From IMG/VR virus record IMGVR_UViG_3300032897_000008, positions 1 to 49,429 of that record: DNA of 49,429 nucleotides. One strand, written 5' to 3'. Positions 23,348-31,136 of the stretch are shown in pieces (positions within the stretch are counted from its first letter, which is position 1; every line of letters begins with the position of its first letter). The notes under the pieces were generated by a model, which saw only the letters and a list, made by a program, of their open reading frames with translations, was not told the DNA's origin and searched no databases. The translations under genes and the position numbers were made by a program. Source of the DNA: a virus.

Positions 23348-24397
23348 TCAGAACTCGATCACCACGACTCCGTTGGCGCCGTTGCCTCCCGTGGCGGTTA
23401 TGGTCCCGCCACCGGCCGACCACGTTGACCCTCCACTGCCTCCCGACCCATAGCCTCCGCCGTTCACTCCGTTGGCACCTACTGCGATGGTAGCGTATAT
23501 GGCCCTGCCACCTCCCCCGAGGTAGCTTTGGCCCCCTATGCCTCCCGGGAATCCCCAGGTGGAAGTCTGCGTATCTCCGGCGCCACTACCACCACCTCCA
23601 CCTTGTATGTTGATCTGACCGCCAGAAGCCGCGCCGCCAGCCCCACCACTGTGATCTGTTGTGGCGCTTATGGTTCCTACCAGTCCAGCTCCACCACCGC
23701 TCGCAGTGATAGAAAGCGCCACAGTATCAGTAACAGTCGTATTGTTTCCGGCGTTGCCTGCTGTCGGTGCAGTAGTACCCCCAGTTCCGCCAGTTCCAAT
23801 GGTGTAGGTGAACGTTGCCCCCGCCGCTTCGCTGACGACAGAGATTGCTGTCCCGCCGGCGCCACCTCCTCCTGCGCCAGCCGCGTAACCCCCGTTAGCA
23901 ACACTCGATCCGCCGCCGCCGCCCCCGCCTCCAACGGCGGTCACCTTGTACGTTCCCACCCATGGGGTCTTCCACGTCGCTCCTGTTCCCGAGGTGAACA
24001 CCTGAAGGAATGCCATCCCTCCAATCTTGTGCCACGACGTTCCATCCCACTCGAAGGCGACACTTCCCAGCCCCATCGTGATCAAGGCCGCTCCCGAGGT
24101 AACGTTGAGAGTGATCCCCGAGGCGTACTTGTTCGTGATGACGACTTGAAGGCCCGTGACAGTCGCCCCTGCCGTGATGTCGATCGTAGCAGAGGCCGTC
24201 ACAATCACCCTAAGGTTCCTTGTGATCGCCGAGTAGGTCTTGCTGATTGCCGTGGAGTCCACGAAATACCCCACCGCTCCCGCAAGCACGATGCTTCTGT
24301 CCTGGGGGCTTGCCGCCGGGTCGCTTACCCACAGCAGTCCCGCGCTGGACGGCGAGGTGATCGAAGTCAACCCCGAAATTGTCTGGTTACTTGGCAT
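23348..24397 (-). CDS. Glycine-rich tail fibre/adhesin
   Basis: A 349-aa protein. The first 130 residues are a beta-rich attachment domain (MPSNQTISGLTSITS start shared with other fibres; a repeated VIT/VTA motif). Residues ~135-345 are glycine-rich, with long G-G-G-G stretches alternating with short hydrophobic segments, as in the polyglycine-II sandwich adhesins of T-even-like phages. It ends with NGVVVIEF, the usual terminus. Expected to bind the host surface. Confidence 0.85.
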   Translation of the reverse strand: MPSNQTISGLTSITSPSSAGLLWVSDPAASPQDRSIVLAGAVGYFVDSTAISKTYSAITRNLRVIVTASATIDITAGATVTGLQVVITNKYASGITLNVTSGAALITMGLGSVAFEWDGTSWHKIGGMAFLQVFTSGTGATWKTPWVGTYKVTAVGGGGGGGGSSVANGGYAAGAGGGGAGGTAISVVSEAAGATFTYTIGTGGTGGTTAPTAGNAGNNTTVTDTVALSITASGGGAGLVGTISATTDHSGGAGGAASGGQINIQGGGGGSGAGDTQTSTWGFPGGIGGQSYLGGGGRAIYATIAVGANGVNGGGYGSGGSGGSTWSAGGGTITATGGNGANGVVVIEF

Positions 24398-24398
24398 C

Positions 24399-24953
24399 TC
24401 AGCTTCCCTCTATGATCGGAGGAACGATTCGCTCGCGCCCAATCCCCTCGGGCTTGTAGCGACGAGCACGTTCGGTCTTCAGGATCGACGCAATGTCCTT
24501 GTAGTCTCCATTCGGGATGCAGTAGTACTTTCCGCGAAACTTCCGTATGAGTCTCTCAGGAAAGCTCTGATTGCACACGGTACATATCCACGACCGCTCG
24601 CTCATCTTCGCGTCGGTCTGCCCTTGATTCGCGTAAAGGACATACCCATGGGAGAGTGTAATGGACCCGCCTGCGCTCTCGGGAAGGACGCTTCCATCCA
24701 TCACGATCATCTTATAGGGCGCAACACTCTTGATGACAAACTGCCGCCCATTATTCGCGCCCGATGAGGACACCGTGATGAGCATCCCCGCCGCGTAGCC
24801 CGAGGTGAGGAAGTTCGTGGAGACACTGTTGATCGAATTGTCGGACGGAAGGAAGGAGATATCCGTCCCCGAAACAGTGGGGACCCCCGTGGTGGAGGTC
24901 CCCGCAAGCACTTGTTCCTTGGTGAAGAACTGGATCTGACCCGCGTAGGCCAT
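24399..24953 (-). CDS. Virion-like protein with C-terminal zinc ribbon, 184 aa
   Basis: A 184-aa protein. The N-terminal ~110 residues are beta-rich (NSVSTNFLTSGYAAGMLITV, FVIKSVAPYKMIVMDG) like structural or fibre-attachment domains. The C-terminal part reads WICTVCNQSFPERLIRKFRG then KYYCIPNGDY, a C-x2-C ... C arrangement that suggests zinc binding. It lies between a fibre gene and a capsid-region gene, so it is probably virion-associated; the zinc site is unusual in such proteins. Confidence 0.68.
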   Translation of the reverse strand: MAYAGQIQFFTKEQVLAGTSTTGVPTVSGTDISFLPSDNSINSVSTNFLTSGYAAGMLITVSSSGANNGRQFVIKSVAPYKMIVMDGSVLPESAGGSITLSHGYVLYANQGQTDAKMSERSWICTVCNQSFPERLIRKFRGKYYCIPNGDYKDIASILKTERARRYKPEGIGRERIVPPIIEGS

Positions 24954-24965
24954 GACCCAAGCTCC

Positions 24966-25370
24966 TTAGTTCTTCGCGCCCATCTTGTCCTGCTGGTCGA
25001 AGATGACGAACAGGAACGCAGCCGATCCGATGGCCCCACCCGTGAGACCCGTCAGAGTCACCTGGTTGTCAGCCGTGATGGAGGCGATGTTGGTCACGTC
25101 CCTCGGTGCCGCCTTGGCGCTTGCCGGCACGAGAAACGCGCTCTTGATGACATCCGTATTCGGGAGGGCCGTCCCGAACTGACTCCCGGTGGGCGGCGTT
25201 CCCCCTTTCTTCTGGATGTCCCCGACCATGGTATACGCCCCCGAGGTCCCCGTGGCGTTGATCCCCATGGCCATCTTGGTCCCGGTCCCTCGCGCCTTCG
25301 GCACCCCTGAGATGTCCGGCGGCCCGATGAAGCTCGTGAGGCCCGTTGATACGGTATTGCCGTACGCCAT
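24966..25370 (-). CDS. Structural (decoration-like) protein, 134 aa
   Basis: The ATG at 25370 is preceded by GAGGAGG and gives MAYGNTVSTGLTSFIG; the open frame extending to 25919 is a shadow of the capsid gene. The 134-aa product is Gly/Thr/Ala-rich and beta-prone, with no catalytic motif. Placed immediately after the major capsid protein, it is a candidate head decoration or head-completion protein. Confidence 0.72.
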   Translation of the reverse strand: MAYGNTVSTGLTSFIGPPDISGVPKARGTGTKMAMGINATGTSGAYTMVGDIQKKGGTPPTGSQFGTALPNTDVIKSAFLVPASAKAAPRDVTNIASITADNQVTLTGLTGGAIGSAAFLFVIFDQQDKMGAKN

Positions 25371-25384
25371 CCCGTACCTCCTCT

Positions 25385-26287
25385 TTAGCCCGTCGAGCCT
25401 ACGACGCCCCTCCAGTGGAAGAACGTGGCCAGCGCCCGCATGTGGGCCTTCCACAGGACGTTTCCCGTGATGAAGTCCATGGCCGGCTCGTACTTGATCT
25501 TGCGCCTCCAGACCCACCGCAGGTCGTGCATCTTCCTGTCGGCGAGCACCCACGTGGTGGTCGAGGTGAAGAACGGGACCATCCGGAAGGTGAACTTGTC
25601 CTTCACGACGTTGATGGAGTTCGACGCCGAGTCCGGATCGTACTCGCTTGCCCCGAGGATTTCCGCCATCCACCGGTTCGTGGGGTGGATGAGCAACTCG
25701 AACGGAGGCATCGCGTAGATCGGGATGTTGCGCTCGTTGACGAGCTGGGCGAACTTGTCCATCGCCGACTGAAGATTCAACTTCGAGAGAGAGCCCGTCA
25801 GGAGGTTCGAGATCGTCCCTCCCTGCGGCCCGTACATCGGGTGGGCCGAGGCGAAGAGCGCCTGCGAGTCCAGGCCCACGCGAGCCGTGGTGACGAACCC
25901 CGAGTTGATGAGGTCCCATCCCTGAAGCTCGATGGTGTAGGCCATGGCTTTCGCCTGCTCACTTGCCACCTTCTTCATGATGTCCTGCCGGTCGTCTTCC
26001 ATCATCACCCGGGTGGCCTGCGCGGCGAACCCGTACTCGTTGAAGTAGACGATCTTCTCAGGACCCTGGTAGAACGCATCGAACGGGAAGGCCTGACCAT
26101 CGAAGACCTGAGGTGCCGAGCCGAAGCTCGTCATCAGACCTTCCTTGATGTAGTGGTCCTCGCCGTTGGAAGTGGTGTGAAGCACTCCCGTGGCGATCGC
26201 CGGCCACCGCTCGTACTCGTCGAAGAATTCCCTGGTGAGGTCCTTCTCCCAAAGCTGCGTAAGTCTCGCAGCAGACATCAGTGCCAT
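25385..26287 (-). CDS. Major capsid protein
   Basis: A 300-aa protein of the HK97-fold capsid class: N-terminal helical region (LTQLWEKDLTREFFDEYERW), a long middle with the P-domain and A-domain strands (FTFRMVPFFTSTTTWVLADRK), and the typical segment ALFASAHPMYGP as in Mu-like gpT capsid proteins. The start has a near-perfect AGGAGG ribosome binding site, fitting the high expression of a capsid gene. Decoration-type genes lie on both sides. Confidence 0.85.
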   Translation of the reverse strand: MALMSAARLTQLWEKDLTREFFDEYERWPAIATGVLHTTSNGEDHYIKEGLMTSFGSAPQVFDGQAFPFDAFYQGPEKIVYFNEYGFAAQATRVMMEDDRQDIMKKVASEQAKAMAYTIELQGWDLINSGFVTTARVGLDSQALFASAHPMYGPQGGTISNLLTGSLSKLNLQSAMDKFAQLVNERNIPIYAMPPFELLIHPTNRWMAEILGASEYDPDSASNSINVVKDKFTFRMVPFFTSTTTWVLADRKMHDLRWVWRRKIKYEPAMDFITGNVLWKAHMRALATFFHWRGVVGSTG

Positions 26288-26305
26288 GTTGCTACCTCCT
26301 TACGC

Positions 26306-26839
26306 TCAACCAGCACCAAAGAACGCGCCACGACGGATGATGACCAGAAGCTCCGCGTACGTCCCAAGGGCCGATCCAGGGGCCAGCCCCACCACCCCGA
26401 GCACGCCTCCCGTGGTATGCGACAGGTCGATCCCCTGGTATCCAGAGGTCGTCCCGCCGATCCGGTAGGCCTTCGATGCCACCCCGATGTAGCCCTGCGA
26501 AACGTAGGTCGTCCCGATGCTCTGGCACCGGAAGATCTCGTTGTCACCCGCAGGGAGAATCTCGGGGTAATGCTTCTGCGTGGCGGTCTCGTTGAAGTTC
26601 GGCACCGGCGAGTTGCAGATCCCGAAGATCGCGTTCGTTCCCGTTGCAAGGTATCCAATACCCAGGGAACTCTTGATCGGGTCTCCAACCTTCAGCGTCG
26701 TGGCCGAAGCAATCGCAAGCGGTCCCGAAGAGGACTGCGTGCCGCCCGCAGCAGCGCCCGGAGCGGTCGGGCTTGAACCCGTCCCCCCTACCTGACGGGT
26801 CCACAGCCGGAACCCGTAAGGCGCATTGCTATTTGCCAT
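26306..26839 (-). CDS. Head decoration/structural protein, 177 aa
   Basis: A 177-aa beta-rich protein (MANSNAPYGFRLWTRQVGG start, then GLAPGSALGTYAELLVIIRRG). The start MANSNAPYGF with an internal TTLKVGDPI segment resembles small decoration or head-stabilising proteins found directly upstream of capsid genes. No enzyme motif. It is 18 bases upstream of the capsid protein gene. Confidence 0.75.
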   Translation of the reverse strand: MANSNAPYGFRLWTRQVGGTGSSPTAPGAAAGGTQSSSGPLAIASATTLKVGDPIKSSLGIGYLATGTNAIFGICNSPVPNFNETATQKHYPEILPAGDNEIFRCQSIGTTYVSQGYIGVASKAYRIGGTTSGYQGIDLSHTTGGVLGVVGLAPGSALGTYAELLVIIRRGAFFGAG

Positions 26840-26892
26840 TCCTCCAGCATCCTTTCAGGGTAATCAGGCTACCCCACGCCTCATTCGGCGGG

Positions 26893-27726
26893 TCACTTTC
26901 GGACCCGTCTCAACTCCTTGATCCCATTATGCTCCTCTTCTCGTATGTCGTCAAGGTCATACTCGGGGGCGATCACCTTCTCTCTCCCCCCCAGCATGTC
27001 CCTGGAAATGTTATCCATCCCCTCGACGAACTGCTGCTTATTCTGCCGGTAGCTGTTGTGGCTTGCCATTGACATCGCCTTCAAGTTGTCGTCCCAGATC
27101 TTCCTCCGTATCACCACCATGACGTTGAAGATCTCTTCCTGCGAGGTCTTGTCGATCGTCCCGTCTCGAATCTTCCACACCTCGCCGCTCCACTCGAAAG
27201 GCGTCTTCTCCTTCTCCTCCTCCGCGTCCTTCGGATGCCGGATCACCTTGAACCCGGCCTCCAGGGCATTCGTGAGGTCTCCTTCTCCCCCCTGGACCCT
27301 CCATGTCACGTACCAGTCCTTCCCGAGGATCTTCTGGATCTTCTCCCCATCGCGGGTGAGCGGATTGCTTCTTCCCCTCGGCCGGTCGAGAATCTTCGAC
27401 AACGGGTCAACCCCTCCGTCGATCGAATGAAGGGCGATGTTCGCCTGCCGCACCCGGCTGTCCCACTCGCCTTGAGCGATCCAATACGCCTTCTGGTTCG
27501 GGGCTTTCAACCCCGCCACGAAGTCATCCGAGAGCTTCTTGAAGTGCACGAAATCGAACTCGATCCGCACCCCGGGCATCCCATCGGCCCTCACGATGTC
27601 CGCCTCGCTCGTGTCCTCGCTCACCTTGAACACCTGCTGGAGATCCATCGTGTCCTTCGGAACCTCCATCACCACCGTGGGAATCGCCTCGGCCTTCGCG
27701 GCCTTTGATGCTCCTGTCTTTGCCAT
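26893..27726 (-). CDS. Hypothetical structural-region protein, 277 aa
   Basis: A 277-aa soluble, charged protein with no family I recognise. It has alternating beta and helical parts (GVRIEFDFVHFKKLSDDFVA; WYVTWRVQGGEGDLTNALE; EEIFNVMVVIRRKIWDDNL). It lies between scaffold/capsid genes, followed by a 53-bp gap with a small G/C-rich inverted repeat. It may be a capsid assembly factor; no evidence beyond position. Confidence 0.7.
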   Translation of the reverse strand: MAKTGASKAAKAEAIPTVVMEVPKDTMDLQQVFKVSEDTSEADIVRADGMPGVRIEFDFVHFKKLSDDFVAGLKAPNQKAYWIAQGEWDSRVRQANIALHSIDGGVDPLSKILDRPRGRSNPLTRDGEKIQKILGKDWYVTWRVQGGEGDLTNALEAGFKVIRHPKDAEEEKEKTPFEWSGEVWKIRDGTIDKTSQEEIFNVMVVIRRKIWDDNLKAMSMASHNSYRQNKQQFVEGMDNISRDMLGGREKVIAPEYDLDDIREEEHNGIKELRRVRK

Positions 27727-27729
27727 TCT

Positions 27730-27996
27730 CTACTCCTTTGCCGCGAAGGAAAGCGACACGTCTCCCCCGTTGCTCTGGTACATCGGGATCGACTTCGACC
27801 ACTCTGGAGTGCCCCCCACGTTGGACTTGCACCACGTCTGCCAGTACGGATACCACGGAGCGGTCCTCCAGTGGTCCACGTGAACAATCTTCTCTCCCAC
27901 GAGGCTTCCCAGCGCCTCGTAGAGTTCCCGAGCATCCTTCGTCGAGAGCTTGATCTCGACATCCTTGACCTTGAGGGTCAGTGTGATTTCCGTCAT
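27730..27996 (-). CDS. Small hypothetical protein, 88 aa
   Basis: An 88-aa protein starting MTEITLTLKVKDVEIKLST, a beta-hairpin followed by a helix (ARELYEALGSLVGEKI), then an aromatic Trp-rich loop (DHWRTAPWYPYWQTWCKS) and a short beta end. It could be a small DNA- or capsid-binding protein. No motif is diagnostic. Confidence 0.65.
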   Translation of the reverse strand: MTEITLTLKVKDVEIKLSTKDARELYEALGSLVGEKIVHVDHWRTAPWYPYWQTWCKSNVGGTPEWSKSIPMYQSNGGDVSLSFAAKE

Positions 27997-28008
27997 CTCT
28001 TCCTTCCT

Positions 28009-28857
28009 TTACTGGATGTATCCCTTGATCCGCAAGAGGTCGGAAAGCTCCAAGCCCTTGCGCTCCGCCTCCGCCTCAAGTGCTTTCCTCGTTGCCGCAT
28101 CCGGGAGTCTCACCGTCACCTTCCGCGCACCCGTCGAAACCGTCGGCGTACTCCGTCCCTCACTGTTGACGTGAGCCGCAGGGCGTCCGGACGGCTTCGC
28201 GGGGTCGATCCCATGTTCCTTCAAAGCCGCCGCCACGGCCTCCCTCACCTTCGCATCGACGGTTTCCGTCTCGATTTCCGCCGAGTGCTTGGCCCTCACC
28301 GAGACCCACGCCCTCTCGTAGATGTCCGGCTGCGCCCTCACCTCCGGCGGCTGCTGGGCAACCAACGCCTCCACCTCGCCCTTCCACCGCTTAAAGTGCG
28401 GGTCGCGGCTTTCAAGCAATTCCTTCCTCGTGTTCGCAAGCGAGGAGGAAAGCCCCTGGAGCATCGCCCCGTACTTCTTCTCCGCGACCATCTCGTTGTA
28501 CTTGGCGAGCACTGCCGCGCCCTTCTCCTTGTCGAAGATGTCATCGGCGTGCTTGGCGAAGTACTCTTCGGGCGTTTCGGTGGGCACATTCGCCGGTGGT
28601 GCCACTACCGTCGGCTGTGAGAGCTTCGATCCCAAGCCCTCGATACCCTCTCGTATCGCCTTCGCCGAATCGCTCTGCGCCTTGAGCGCCGCGAACTCCT
28701 CAGGCGTGAGGGTCACCACATCGGGCTTCTTCTCCTCCTCCGGCCCCACCGCGATATCGACCTCCGGGGCTTCCTCCTCGGGAGGTCCTTCCTGCGTTCC
28801 CATCGCCGCTGCGTTCTCGGGATTGTCCGGGGAGAAATCAATCTCCTGCTTTGCCAT
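28009..28857 (-). CDS. Scaffold-like protein
   Basis: The ATG at 28857 (GAGAAGGAAG upstream) gives 282 aa; the open frame to 28887 is not needed. The protein is highly charged and helical: Glu/Pro-rich N-terminus (PPEEEAPEVDIAVGPEEEKK), a central helix pair and a C-terminal Arg/Lys-rich helix (KVTVRLPDAATRKALEAEAE). Acidic helical proteins just before the capsid gene are usually scaffolds. No protease motif, so it is probably recycled or cleaved by another protein. Confidence 0.75.
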   Translation of the reverse strand: MAKQEIDFSPDNPENAAAMGTQEGPPEEEAPEVDIAVGPEEEKKPDVVTLTPEEFAALKAQSDSAKAIREGIEGLGSKLSQPTVVAPPANVPTETPEEYFAKHADDIFDKEKGAAVLAKYNEMVAEKKYGAMLQGLSSSLANTRKELLESRDPHFKRWKGEVEALVAQQPPEVRAQPDIYERAWVSVRAKHSAEIETETVDAKVREAVAAALKEHGIDPAKPSGRPAAHVNSEGRSTPTVSTGARKVTVRLPDAATRKALEAEAERKGLELSDLLRIKGYIQ

Positions 28858-29185
28858 CTTCCTTCTCCTCGAAGCGCATCTTGGCAAGCTCGATGAGGGT
28901 GTTATACGCCCGGGTGTAAGCTTTCGCCTCCCCCTGTCTCACTCTCAACTCCTTGTCCGAGACCGCTTCGCTTTCCAACGCAGCCTTCGCCACTTCCAGT
29001 CCATCGACGATCAAGACCTCTTGGAGCAATTGCCAGTACTCGCTACCCCGCAGGCCCCGCGCCAACTCCGCTAACCTGCGGAGCACCCGGGATTGCTCCT
29101 TGTACTGGGGGTCCGCCAGCTCCTGCGGGTCCAGCGCCATTAGGAGCGACAGGGACTCCGGCCTGTCCTCCAGGATTCCCGCCAT
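28838..29185 (-). CDS. Small helical protein overlapping the portal gene, 115 aa
   Basis: Starting at ATG 29185 with a strong GGAGGTGGAGGGT, this 115-aa product is acidic and helical (LADPQYKEQSRVLRRLAELA, ALESEAVSDKELRVRQGEAK). It overlaps the last 143 bases of the portal gene in another frame, and the scaffold gene at its end by 20 bases. The portal region here is a Gly/Pro-rich tail that tolerates overlap. It could be an assembly factor between portal and scaffold. Confidence 0.6.
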   Translation of the reverse strand: MAGILEDRPESLSLLMALDPQELADPQYKEQSRVLRRLAELARGLRGSEYWQLLQEVLIVDGLEVAKAALESEAVSDKELRVRQGEAKAYTRAYNTLIELAKMRFEEKEDGKAGD

Positions 29186-31124
29186 ACCCTCCACCTCCCA
29201 TTTGATTCCGTGCAGCATCCAGGGCACTCATCTGTTGGGCGTTCACTGCTCTCAACATCTGAATGACTTTCTCCCACTTCTTCACATCCTGAAGGTAATT
29301 CTCCGTGTCATCGAAATCCGCGAAGTGATAGCTCTCTTTTAGCAGGTTCACGCTTCCCACATAGATCTCAAGCAGTTGCGCCCACGCATCCGGCGCGGCG
29401 GCTTTCAATTGCATCCCTTGAGGCCCAAAGACGACCTGGGAGAGCTGGACGAGCTGCGGCTGGGCCTGGAAGGTCAACTCCATGAGCTGGATGAGGGTCT
29501 CCCTCCGCGCCTCGTAGGAGTGCTCGATGTCCGTCGTGTAGATGTCGAACTTAAAGCGCCTCGGAATATCACTCACATCCATGTTGAGGATTCGGTCCAG
29601 TTGGGTGATCTCCTCATCCGTGAGCCGTCCAAGCTGTCTCTCGTTCCAGATCACCCGCTCACGGTTCCTCACGAGCTGAAAGACGACCAGAAGTCCTACC
29701 CGCGACCAGCTCTCCGACGTGCTCTCAATCGTCGTCGCCATGATACCTTGAGACGCCTGCATTCGCATCTCTTGCCCTCGAAACGTATCCCGCGTCCCGA
29801 GGGTCGGGTCGGCAAAGCCCCGGTCGGGAGAAGAGACTCCCGTGGCCTGAGCGGCAAGCGACCAGACGAGGTTTTCACTCTGAAGGCTTGAGGCCGGCAC
29901 CTCCCCGAGAGCGATCGGCTCCATGTCCTCCTTCGGGTTGTCGGTGATCCAGACCTTTCCCTGATAGATCGTGTTCTTGTTTTCCCGAAGCACCGCCCTC
30001 CTCACCGCGAGCATCTTGATCGATGCGAGCTTCATCCCGTCGTTTCGAAGGCGGTGAGTGCCCGAGGCCTCGTCCTGAAGGCCCTCGCAGATCTGCCCGA
30101 TCCCCCGGGACTCCAGCATGAAGCTCCGCGGGATGTATCCGAACTCCTGGAACTCCCGCGCGGCGATCCCGTTGAAAACCTTCCGAAGGATCGTTCGTGA
30201 GGGCACGTGGATGGTGAAGATCACGTCCTCCCACACCCCGTCATCGTCGATGTCCCAGAAGAAGTGAAACTCCATGAGGTCGATGACTTTCGGGCTTCCC
30301 GGCGCGAGATACCTCAGCTTCGCGTTTGCCTGCTCGCTCTCATTCAGGTTTTCGCGCTCCCAGTTCTTCGGATCAATCTCCTTTCCATCCGAGGTCTTCG
30401 GCTCGTCGTAGATCCCCTGTTCGACCTTGTTTTCAAACTCATGAAGGGGGAGATGAAGCTCGTGCGCGATCCACGGCATCCGCTGGATCTCGTCCCAGAA
30501 CGGCGGATAGTACGTATCTTCCTGCGAGATCGGGATGATCGCCGGCCCGTCGTGATACGTCATCGTTTTCGTCTCGCCATCGTCGCCCTTGAACTTCCAT
30601 TCAAGGGTGTCCCACACGACTTTCACCATAAGCAATCCCATGAACGTCGCCTCGTCGCTCACGATGCGCTTGATCTTTGGCATATTCAGATCCGTCTGGG
30701 AGTAGGCAAGAATCCCGAGGTACTTCGTCATGAACTTCGCGTCATCGTGGCTTTCCTGGGTGTCCGCGTAGCTTTTCAATTGCCAGAAAAACGGCTTTCC
30801 CGTGTCGTAGTACCCCTTCACCTTCGCGTAGGCCGTTTGGGCATGGATTTGTGTGAGCGGAGGCATGATCCGGGAGGCATTCGAGAGTGCGTGCTCGGCC
30901 GCAGTGGTCTCCGGCTGGGCTTCCCGCTGCTGGCGCCACTTCATCCACTTCTTCACGCGCTCCGAGCGCTCGCTTTTCGCCTCTTCAAGCTCCTGGAGGA
31001 GATAATTCAAGATTTCATCGCGCTTCTCATCCGAGAGTTCGATCGTCAGCGGGCTCGGCGAGGGCCGATCCGCCTTCGGCGTCTCATCATCGGTCGTGAT
31101 TTCTATCGTCGTGGGGTCACTCAT
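29043..31124 (-). CDS. Portal protein
   Basis: A 693-aa portal: long N-terminal helix (LTIELSDEKRDEILNYLLQE), then the portal core (KVWDTLEWKFKGDD region, WDEIQRMPWIAHELHLPLHE), wing and stem helices, and an extended C-terminal Gly/Pro/Ala-rich tail from about residue 640. The length fits podovirus portals. It lies 12 bases downstream of the large terminase, the usual order. The tail overlaps the next gene. Confidence 0.88.
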   Translation of the reverse strand: MSDPTTIEITTDDETPKADRPSPSPLTIELSDEKRDEILNYLLQELEEAKSERSERVKKWMKWRQQREAQPETTAAEHALSNASRIMPPLTQIHAQTAYAKVKGYYDTGKPFFWQLKSYADTQESHDDAKFMTKYLGILAYSQTDLNMPKIKRIVSDEATFMGLLMVKVVWDTLEWKFKGDDGETKTMTYHDGPAIIPISQEDTYYPPFWDEIQRMPWIAHELHLPLHEFENKVEQGIYDEPKTSDGKEIDPKNWERENLNESEQANAKLRYLAPGSPKVIDLMEFHFFWDIDDDGVWEDVIFTIHVPSRTILRKVFNGIAAREFQEFGYIPRSFMLESRGIGQICEGLQDEASGTHRLRNDGMKLASIKMLAVRRAVLRENKNTIYQGKVWITDNPKEDMEPIALGEVPASSLQSENLVWSLAAQATGVSSPDRGFADPTLGTRDTFRGQEMRMQASQGIMATTIESTSESWSRVGLLVVFQLVRNRERVIWNERQLGRLTDEEITQLDRILNMDVSDIPRRFKFDIYTTDIEHSYEARRETLIQLMELTFQAQPQLVQLSQVVFGPQGMQLKAAAPDAWAQLLEIYVGSVNLLKESYHFADFDDTENYLQDVKKWEKVIQMLRAVNAQQMSALDAARNQMGGGGYGGNPGGQAGVPVAPNGAGPAGAGGPPVQGAIPGAPQVSGVGAGPAG

Positions 31125-31136
31125 CTCGTTTCTCCC

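Noticed and set aside
25371-25919. N-terminal extension of the 134-aa structural gene
   Set aside because: It is the capsid gene in another frame; ATG at 25370 has GAGGAGG.
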